This document shows, one piece after another, positions 55,143 to 64,000 of a DNA stretch of 64,000 bases. Position 1 is the first letter of the stretch; every line of letters starts with the position of its first letter. The position numbers and the translations under genes were made by a program. Below the pieces are notes generated by a model. That model saw nothing but the letters and a program-made list of their open reading frames with translations, did not search any database and was not told the DNA's origin. Source of the stretch: Anisus vortex (Eukaryota; Mollusca; Gastropoda; Planorbidae); NCBI GenBank assembly GCA_949126835.1, contig OX421497.1:19927909-19991908 (forward strand), given 5' to 3'.

Positions 55143-58100
55143 AGTATAGGCAATTCATTCATTCAAAGAAGAAGAAAAAGTTTAAATAAATATGTCTAAA
55201 CAAAACAAAATTAAAACCTGTCACGAAAACCAAAGATTTGAAAGTCTGTTCTAGGATTTGGCAAACTGATCCTCGGATTAACACAGGGATTCTTTTAAAG
55301 TTAGATAAAACTTAATCCAAAAGTGTCTAGTTATAATTTAACGGCCAAATGTAATTTAATAGCATGGATAGAAGCGCTATAAGAAATTCCCTTTCTTATC
55401 TTCTAATCTTAGGGTCCTCGGTTATGTGGAATAATCAAACTATTTTCAGAAATATTCTTAGACTGAGACAACGAGTTATCTGCCAATTGCCAGTCTTTGC
55501 TTAAGGTTAATGCCGACGTTTTAAATACTATATATTACAGGAATTCTGGTCCTACTGTATATAACTTTATCTGCGGCAGTAAACTCTAGCACAGTCTATC
55601 AGCTTTATGATATTATGATGCCGTTTGAAATTCTTTAAGATAGTTTTCTTAGTCGTTCCCCTGTGGGGTTAGCTGTGGGCGGTGATGTATCGGCCCCAGG
55701 GGGGTGGGGGGCATGGATGCTGGTCGATTTTAATTTTTTAGGTGGGGGGGAGGGAGAGGGTAGGGTAGGAAGAAACCATAAATTGACTTAGATCAACATG
55801 TAGAGAGAGAATAGTATGCCATCTTTGGCGCGTTGCTAAGCCACATGACGTAGAACAGTATACACGAAGGGATGAATATATTATGATGGATTTCTAGAGA
55901 GATTCATAATGCGTCTTACACGATAAAAAAGAAACATCGCTTCCAAATATTCCATGGATTGTCAAAGAGTACAGTCATCCATGATGGAAAACGTATGATT
56001 TAGTTATCTCTCACTTGGTCGCTGGTATCCAAAGTAATAACTCAAACGTCTTCAATCTTAAATCTAATACATAGTGAAACTGTATTACGTACATCATACA
56101 TCAGTATAAAAAATAATCACAAAAAGTTGTTACCCTTTTTTATTATTATTCAGAAAATGTCTCCCTGAAACAAATAACCGTTAGGTCTAGAATCGAGAGG
56201 ATGTCTATAATAGAACTGGTGCAGATAAGTTTCGATTCTAGAACTGTGGACAGATAAGTTTCGATTCTATGTTCAGACAAGGTTATTGCTCTGTCTTCTA
56301 ATATTTCACCAGGAAAGATAAACAATAAATGTCTTTGAACAAGTTTCGCTACCATTGGTGTAATTCATGTATTTTTATTTATTAGATGATTATTTTCCTG
56401 GCCCACCATAAAGTTCAGATATTATATTGTCGGAGCTTTCGAATTCCAATTAATCTTCCATTATCATGAAGCTTGTATTGAACTTTAAAATTCATAAAAT
56501 ACTTGGAACTAATCCATTTAGGATCCATTCATCACAGCTGACTGTGTATACAGTGCACATCCTGGTGTATTTATTTTCAATTCGATGTTTATGAAATGTC
56601 ACTCTTTTCTAAAGATAGTGACACAAGTAAGATTGTTTGTCAGTGCATTCGTGTGTTAGTTAGCGTGTGCACGTGTTACAATGCGTACGTGTGTTAGCGT
56701 TTCTAGGTGTGTACTATAGTTTAGGTGTCTGTGTGTGTGTGTGTGTGTTTGTGTGTGTGTTTGGTCCTAAGTATATGAGTGTTAGTTTTAGGAGTCTGTA
56801 TGTATGTGTTTTTAGTTATATTCAGTATTGCCGTCAAATCCGAAATGAAAGTCTGCAATTGAAATGGACACAAAACAATCTATATTACCTAATGCACCAA
56901 TACAACTCTCAATAGAGTAAGGTATTTCCATTCAGAAATTATCCATGCTGCTAAAATCCTAAGCTGGATTAGCAGAGAGTGGAAAAAAACTGGGGCGTCA
57001 TAAGTAATTCCTTATTATAGAATAGACAATCTATGAGCAAAAATCATTTTTTTCTTTGGTTCTCTCAAATTGACTTAATTGTATTATCTCTGAAGGACAG
57101 AATGCCCATCCTGAGGCCCAATATAAAGCAAATACGGGCATTCATCTTCAAACATAGGCACCCCTGCTAATTAGTTCTTCCTCTGGACATTTCACCTCCC
57201 CCTGCCCACTCCCCCTGTACCCAATTAACAAGGATTCTTACATTTAGGAATTCCCGGGGGACGAGCGTAAATTTAATTGTCAGATGGACGGAGAGAATTA
57301 CTTTTCTTGGCTTGGAGAAGTGGGACATTGTCCCGTTCTGATGAAAAAATTCTGGATACCCTTCTGTTGCTGAGACCATTGAACACATTTAAAGAGTGTG
57401 TCCAAATGATGTTTTTAATGCAGTCGTTTTGGGAAAGAAATTTTGAAATCATGAAATTTGTCGTAACCTATAGGTGATAGCTTTTTAAAGACATTTTTAG
57501 TTGGCATGATTGCATCAACCGAACTTACGATTCAATTTGAATTCAATTTGGGATTATTAAGAGAAATAGATGGAAAAAGATGAATTATTTTTACTTAATT
57601 ACGTTACACGAAATTACTATTTTCAGTAAACCACATAAGATAAATGTTCAGGAAGTTAGTTAGTTGAAATTAACAGAATATTTTCTTAATCATTGACATA
57701 GCAAATATTTGCATTTTACTGTGAAGTGTTGCAAATTGTGTTATTGTTCGTTATGAAAACAAGAACAGTTTTTAACCCTCTGTAGACTTTATTATTCACA
57801 TGGAACTAGAAGGAGAATTGAACTAGACAATAGAGGAAAGATAAAATGAATTATATATGTTGTATGTAAACATTTTATGATATTTATGACATTTCTGATA
57901 TTTATAGCATAGTAATACATCATATGATTTGAAATGGCTTAAAACGGGCATAATAAATATTATGGTAAATAGCAATGTGCTTGTAAATAGAGTTATAGTG
58001 AAAATATCTGCTATTTATATTTTAGTACATCTTGTTGAAATAGTATCTTTATGTGATTGTAGTATAGTGTTCTTAGAGTATTCGATTATAAGAGATAAGA

Positions 58101-59999
58101 ATTAATTTAAACAAAATAAGTCAAACTTGAAAACAAAACTTTGATCTTGTCGTAGAAAAGGCGAATCGGAGAGAAAACAAGAGCTCATGAGAGTGCAGTA
58201 ACTTTATGGCATTAAATGGGTTGCTTGAACTAGTTAGCAAGTCAACATTTGAACATCATTTAAAACAATTCTATATGCGTGTATAAAACCACAAGATAAG
58301 CGCTTAAAGCATTATTCTCCTGTAACATATTAGATAAGGTAGTCGATGATTAAGAGGAATAGATCTAGCTCGAAGTTAATTTTGCAGAGATTTGGTCAGA
58401 AATTCTATCAGATTAATGATTCCTACTTGCTATTGCAGATTTAAGTAATGTGTCGCAAGAAATCAGCAGCCTCGTACAGGAGCGCTTCATCCAAAACTGG
58501 TTGTTAAAAGAATAAAAAATTTTTATCATTTGAACATATGGATCACACAGTGAATAACTTTATTTGGATTCAGGCCTTACATACATTTAACTACACACAA
58601 TAATCGTAAATCAGAAGCAGTAACATAGTTATTTGTTTTAAAGTGGTTCCTTTCTAAACTTACATACATTTTAATAGTATTATTTCTTTGTCGCATTTTG
58701 TCCATTCTACCACTAACCAACACATTCATATTGAATCATGCCTTAAACACTTTGCTGGAGTGATCAAAGAAAAAAATATTAAATATCAATTAAAGCACAA
58801 ACAGCTGTTGGCGGAAATGGATTTTTAAATCATAATCCTGCTTGGGTAAACGAAAAAAAATGAACATGGTTAGTAAACTATACGTTTTTTCCCAGACAAA
58901 AACTAATAATTTTGAAATATAACAAAAATAGTATTTTATTATTATCATTTTGTAAATATATATTTACAACTTTGTGGTTCAGTTACAGAGCCTTACTATA
59001 GTTTTCAGAAACACTCTGGATCAAGTTCTGGCAAAGAGCGTTTTTCCATTGAATAAAGATCATTTATTTCAACTGAGTTCCATTGAGTAACTGACAGGTA
59101 TACAACACAAGATCTAGTTGTACAGACAGAACAAAAGAAAAAGAAAGAACTATTATCTGGCTATTTACATCCCTGAAGATTACCTGACAGAAGTTGCAGA
59201 ACTATTAGAAATAACAAACAACACGATAAGCATTGTGCTAGTCACAAACTGTATTCTCGTAGCACTTAATGGCACTATATAATAGGTGAGCGTTGTTTCC
59301 CTGGTTTTAAGGACAAACAATGGCCTTTATATTGCACCATTGACTCAGTCCTTTCTTCCTTGATGTGCACTGTAGTTTTGTATTATACATTTATAGATAG
59401 TTTTTATGCTAGTACTACTAGATTCATCAGGTTTTTGAAGTAACCTTACATAAACTGTTATATCTTACTACTCCATTTATGTAGTTATGTATAAAAGAGA
59501 CATATGAGAAACATATTCTATCCATTTGTTTTATTCCTAAATCTCTATTAATTATTTTTATACACCACTAAATAATCCTGATAATGTTTGATTATTAGCA
59601 AAAACATTTCGTTATAATTTATAACCCGAGCATCTTTTTTTTATGCTAATGTTGTAAAATTATAGAGTCTGTTTATTTTAGTGAAAAGTAGTGAGCGTCT
59701 TCAATACAAGAGAGAACTACAAAAGATATTATTCATATCTATGTAATAAATTGGTAGATGGGTCAATGTAGGAATAAATAAACACTACAAATGTTGTCAA
59801 TGGCGATATTTGATGTAATATTTACATCACAAATTGTATTCATTAAATTCATTAAAATGTATTCGTTTAATTTATCCCCTTTTATTTTAGAAATTTTAAG
59901 TATAGATTCTTATCTAGACGGTAGAATCTCCTAAACCCAAAGTAATTTCACATTTCTCTTTATATATATTTCTTCTCGTACTTTCTCGCTAGTATTAAT
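55143..59999. other. Long AT-rich spacer, no gene seen
   Basis: This is the longest featureless stretch. It has a G-rich patch at 55680-55760, a 24-bp duplication of AGATAAGTTTCGATTCTA at about 56222-56262, and a (GT)n tract at 56728-56762. Short frames (56146-56355 minus, 56667-56915 plus, 57167-57477) have no recognisable domain. Confidence 0.45.
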
Positions 60000-60260
60000 C
60001 TCTATCTCTCTTTCTCTCTCTCTCTCGCTCCCTCTAGTTCTTCTCTATTCTTTCTCTCTTCATTCACACGCTAATGACTGACCACGTAACACTTTCTCCC
60101 AATACTTTCCTTTCTATCTCGATTTCTCTTATCTTTATTCTCTCTTTCTTTCTCTCTTTCATCTTCTCTTATCCACTTCCCTCTTCACTTATTGCCCCCC
60201 CCCCCCAAACACACGCTCCATCTCTCTTTCTCTCTCTCTCTCTCCTCTTTCTTTTCCTGG
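60000..60260. repeat. CT-rich microsatellite tract
   Basis: TCTCTCTTTCTCTCTCTCTC and related pyrimidine tracts alternate with short unique sequence. Serine/leucine-rich frames through it are artefacts. Confidence 0.75.
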
Positions 60261-60496
60261 TATTCATTGACCTTGGCTCCCCACCCTCCCTCTCATCTGA
60301 AAGTCAAAATCCAAGCTGCGACGAAGTACAGAGAGACTAGAGTACTGTACTATAAATATCCAAATCAACATTTTGTATCGATTATGTAAAGTCAATATAT
60401 TATCTATTGATTCCATCCAATACAGACATTTAGTATGGGATTTGTATTTCTAATGCAGTGGCGCAGCCTTAGATTAGGGCTGACCAAATAGCCTAC

Positions 60497-60722
60497 AAAG
60501 TAAAGTACGCTTTAAACCAAACTGATCGTAAGGCTGGTGAAGCAGCGTTTACCGGTTTCTGTGGACACGGCATACTAGGGGATGTGCGGCCAGCACAATG
60601 CCCAGCCGCCTTTACCCCAACTAAGGTCAGGTACCCACCAGAGCTGGGTAGACTAAGGGACACCCTAAAGTCCCGGGAAGAAATCCTAGCCTCGACCAGG
60701 GCTCGAACTCATAACCTTCGGC
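60497..60722 (-). mobile_element. tRNA-derived SINE copy, head truncated
   Basis: AAGTACGCTTTAAACCAAAC, GACACGGCATACTAGGGG and CCAACTAAGGTCAGGTACC match the copy at 3924 in order. The right end stops in the tRNA-like B box region (GGGCTCGAACTCATAACC) and lacks the A box. Confidence 0.82.
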
Positions 60723-61139
60723 TTTTTATTTTGACTACAAGATAAAACAAAAACATTGAAAAGAAAGCACAAACAATAAAATTGAGTGTTTTTTTTTATA
60801 AATATAACTAAACCTTAGATCTGAAAATAGAAAAATGATTTTGTTTTACTGTAGGGATATCCCAGTGGGCATGACCTCCATTGTGAATAATAAATACGCC
60901 TACATTGAAAATTGTCATTCTATTTGTAAACGAAATATAATTTGTTTCCAACAACAGGACAATAAATTATATAATGATGTTGTTTTTTTGTTCCTTTTAC
61001 GATAGTTCCACTCAAGGAAATCTCAATTAAAAACGACATTTTTCTTTAAAAAATATTTATATTTAGCTATTCTAGTCAACCAGTAATGTTTGTGTTGCTA
61101 GACGTTTTGATCATGTATGACGCACATTCTAGTTGTATA
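60723..61139. other. AT-rich spacer, nothing recognised
   Basis: No gene or repeat was recognised. Confidence 0.5.
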
Positions 61140-61147
61140 CTATATAG

Positions 61148-62254
61148 CATAGGTTCTCAACGGGGGGGGGGGGGGGCGATATCGCCCCCGGGGGGGGCGG
61201 TGAGAAGCTTAATGGGGGCGCTGACATTCCCTGGGGCGATTGGGGGAGGGGGCGGTGAAGGGCAAGTGGGCGTTACAAACGTAGGCCCTACCTGATATAT
61301 TTTAACACCTCAGCTTTTTGAATCGATTAGTTTTTGGAGGATGACATGTGATGTAAATGCAAGTGCTGCTAAATACCTGATATCCCCCAACAGTATGCCT
61401 GCATATTATTATATTAATAAGAAAAAGGAATCGCAATGACTTTTCGATGAAGTAGGGGTCAGTATTTGGCAAGTATGGTGTGCGGCCGGCTGGTCCTGTG
61501 GTTGGTTCACCGGACTGTCAACCCGTCAATCCTGTTGACTGATCAATGTCGCCCTAATAACATCTGCTAATATTAATGATACTTTGATCTCCGTTAAACC
61601 GAGATGACTTTAATGAGTTTTAAGACTTCTTTGGGTATAAGTCATCAATGTTAAGCGGTATAGATAAGTAGTAATCATACAAACTGGGTAGTTATTGTAA
61701 GGCTTGAAAATATACTTATAAATTCTTTAGTCATATAATATTTATATATAATTTTCAAATACTTTTTACAGTTTGATCATTTCAAGATTATAAATTGTAA
61801 GCCATTAATTTTTTATAAAAGAAAGAAAAAAGAAATATTAGCTCCAATAAAACGGGCTAATTATCTCCCTTTAACGAAAAATGTTTCCACATTTGATTCA
61901 ATAGTGATGCCGAACAAGTTCTGGTGTGTAATATAACAAATATTACTGATTATAAGACCTAAGGCTTTTGCAACCAAAATTGAAACAAAAATAGACAAAT
62001 TGCTAGCAACACACCAGGCAAACGATTCTCATTAATATTGATTTATTTAAACCTTTTGTTAAGGCAATTTTTTGATCTATTAATTCTTACAATATGTTTC
62101 CTTTTCAGTTGTTTTTTTAAATCACACAAAAAGTCTAGTTCCCCTAAAAAAATTACGGAAACTATAGTCCAGATGGGCGGAAGGAGGGGAAGTGGGCGCT
62201 AAAAGAAAGTTGGGAGGGGGGGGGCGGTGAGCCGAAAAAGGTTGAGAACCTATG
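61148..62254. mobile_element. hAT element, 1107 bp, sister of 9379-10441
   Basis: Perfect TIRs CATAGGTTCTCAAC / GTTGAGAACCTATG, flanks CTATATAG (61140-61147) and CTGTATAG (62255-62262) matching at 7 of 8, and the same G-rich subterminal and interior order as 9379-10441. The shared segment lies at about 61635-61880. A phrase GTTGGTTCACCGGACTGTCA at about 61501 (counterpart near 9713) looks tRNA-like and may be an older SINE trapped in the ancestor. No transposase is readable. Confidence 0.9.
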
Positions 62255-62551
62255 CTGTATAGACTATATACTAGGAGTTATGCCCGTCAAAATGACGTAG
62301 AAACGAATGATTACAATGTATTTTGTTAAAAGAGAAAGATAATATAACAAACAATATTACAATAAAAACTGTAGTGCGAACGTTTGTTTCGGAATTTAGT
62401 TTTTTTTTCTATTTTATTGTTTATGGTCGCCCGTAAATTGAGATCATTCTGAAATGTCGCTCTGTTTATAACGTTTCCAATTAATGTATTTAACTTTTGT
62501 GCCCTTTCGTTAAATGGCCTAGGATTCTATAGAGAAAAAAAAACTATAAAC

Positions 62552-62556
<5 letters not shown>

Positions 62557-62608
<52 letters not shown>
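62557..62608. repeat. (TA)n microsatellite, about 26 repeats
   Basis: An uninterrupted TA tract with AT-rich flanks, likely polymorphic in length. Confidence 0.95.
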
Positions 62609-62611
<3 letters not shown>

Positions 62612-62789
62612 AAACTCACGGTAATTATACATATATAGCTATATACCAATTGGTAAGGCAGCTTGACTAGGATATTGGTCAAATTATGTACTAACCAAAT
62701 CATAATGACTTGTTTAATAGTTCTAACAACAACAAACCACCAAGAGCGAAACGATAACCAAATTTTCTGTTATTTATAACAATATAATA

Positions 62790-62955
62790 TAAGTATTTGA
62801 CTATTTGATTTATCGTACCTCTAGCGGCAACGTAAGGCGTAATTGCATGTCCAGGGTTCGAATCCTGATGAAGCCTAGGATTAGTTCCCGGTTTTGAAGG
62901 GTGTTTCTGTGTCAACCCAGCTTTGACTGGTGCCTAACTCAATCAATCAATCAAA
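62790..62955 (+). mobile_element. SINE remnant of a second type
   Basis: The B box GGGTTCGAATCC (62852-62863) is preceded by a decayed tRNA-like head. It is followed by a body with CCCGGTTTTGAAGGGTG and a short tail of AATCAATCAATCAA. The head and tail differ from the SINE family at 3924, so this is a separate plus-strand family. Confidence 0.6.
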
Positions 62956-63063
62956 TTCCTTTGGGTCAGCAGTTAAATATGTGGCCTTAACTATCTTTAT
63001 CTACTCCTTCCGGTCTTAAGACCGTCTCTCTGTATCTCTTGTCACTTTATTCCACCGTCTTTA

Positions 63064-63747
63064 AGACCAATTATTCTTCTCCAGGTAATATTCGGCCGTT
63101 CAGACCAATTATTCTTCTCCATGTAATATTCGGCCGTTCAGACCAATTATTCTTCTCCAGGTAATATTCGGCCGTTCAGACCAATTGTTCTTCTCCAGGT
63201 AATATTCGGCCGTTCAGACCAATTATTCTTCTCAAGGTAATATTCGGCCGTTCAGACCAATTATCCTTCTCCAGGTAATATTCGGCCGTTCAGACCAATT
63301 GTTCTTTTCCATGTAATATTCGGCCGTTCAGACCAATTATTCTTCTCCAGGTAATATTCGGCCGTTCAGACCAATTGTTCTTCTCCAGGTAATATTCGGC
63401 CGTTCAGACCAATTGTTCTCCTCCAGGTAATATTCAGCGTTCAGACCAATTATTCTCCTCCAGGTAATATGCGGCCGTTCAGACCAATTATTCTTCTCCA
63501 GGTAATATTCGGCCGTTCAGACCAATTGTTCTCCTCCAGGTAATATTCGGCCGTTCAGACCAATTGTTCTCCTCCAGGTAATATTCGGCCGTTCAGACCA
63601 ATTGTTCTCCTCCAGGTAATATTCGGCCGTTCAGACTAATTGTTCTCCTCCACCTAATATTCGGCCGTTCAGACCAATTGTTCTCCTCCAGGTAATATTC
63701 GGCCGTTCAGACCAATTGTTCTTCTCCAGGTGATATTCGGCCGTTCA
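63064..63747. repeat. 38-bp minisatellite, about 18 copies
   Basis: GACCAATTATTCTTCTCCAG plus GTAATATTCGGCCGTTCA repeats with an A/G variant (ATTATTC versus ATTGTTC) and a TTCT/CTCC variant that cluster by position. Each unit contains CGGCCG. Confidence 0.95.
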
Positions 63748-63773
63748 CTTATCCTGGTTCCCTATGGATTTCA

Positions 63774-64000
63774 CTTGGCGAGCTATGTCGTCTGGTATTC
63801 TACTTCAGGTATCACCAATCACTCTAATACTTGGCGAGCTATGTCGTCTGGTCTTCTACTTAGGGTATCACCAATCACTCTAATACTTGGCGAGCTATGT
63901 CGTCTGGTCTTCTACTTAGGGTATCACCAATCACTCTAATACTTGGCCAGCTATGTCGCCTGGTATTCTACTTAGGGTATCACCAATCACTCTAATACTT
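63774..64000. repeat. 56-bp minisatellite, at least 4 copies, continues past the edge
   Basis: CTTGGCGAGCTATGTCGTCT begins copies at 63774, 63830, 63886 and 63942, and a fifth starts at 63998. The copies are nearly identical. The full length of the array is not visible. Confidence 0.95.

Overview
The window is eukaryotic nuclear DNA. It is AT-rich with low CpG and no operon structure, and it is crowded with tandem repeats and decayed transposons. I recognise no host protein-coding gene, rRNA or intact tRNA. The repeat content fits a mollusc, probably a gastropod: tRNA-derived SINEs with (ATCA)n-type tails, several hAT families with 8-bp target duplications, and one Ty3/gypsy-type LTR element. 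The species assignment is inference. The region is most likely intergenic or deep intronic.

Layout. Positions 1-37,075 are AT-rich spacer with about twenty minisatellite or microsatellite arrays (units of 9 to 55 bp). Scattered through it are hAT elements (5021-5230, 9379-10441, 17494-17700, 26634-28302), a Helitron-like element with a tRNA-like insert (5447-5904), a 73-bp piggyBac-like MITE (22503-22575), a pogo/Tigger-like fragment plus MITE (30568-31535), SINE copies and a LINE reverse-transcriptase relic (35540-35830). Positions 37,400-45,608 hold the only long uninterrupted coding DNA: a complete LTR retrotransposon on the minus strand, with LTRs of 1278 and 1399 bp and a perfect 5-bp duplication CACTT, inserted into a 30-bp minisatellite. 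From 45,609 to the end the window returns to spacer with a decayed autonomous hAT element (46809-49199) that carries a nested MITE, another hAT (61148-62254), more SINEs, and large arrays at 50437-51403, 52203-52668 and 63064-64000.

The LTR element is the highlight. Its pol order is protease, integrase, reverse transcriptase, RNase H. The integrase lies before the RT as in Ty1/copia, but the RT, the GPY/F module and the DD35E integrase are of Ty3/gypsy type. That arrangement, together with a SCAN-like capsid region in gag, is the signature of the Gmr1-like lineage. All catalytic residues are present, gag and pol overlap in a +1 relation across a 14-base C run, and the LTRs are nearly identical, so the copy looks young. 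Gag would form the particle. Protease, integrase and RT/RNase H would mature it, copy the RNA and insert the cDNA.
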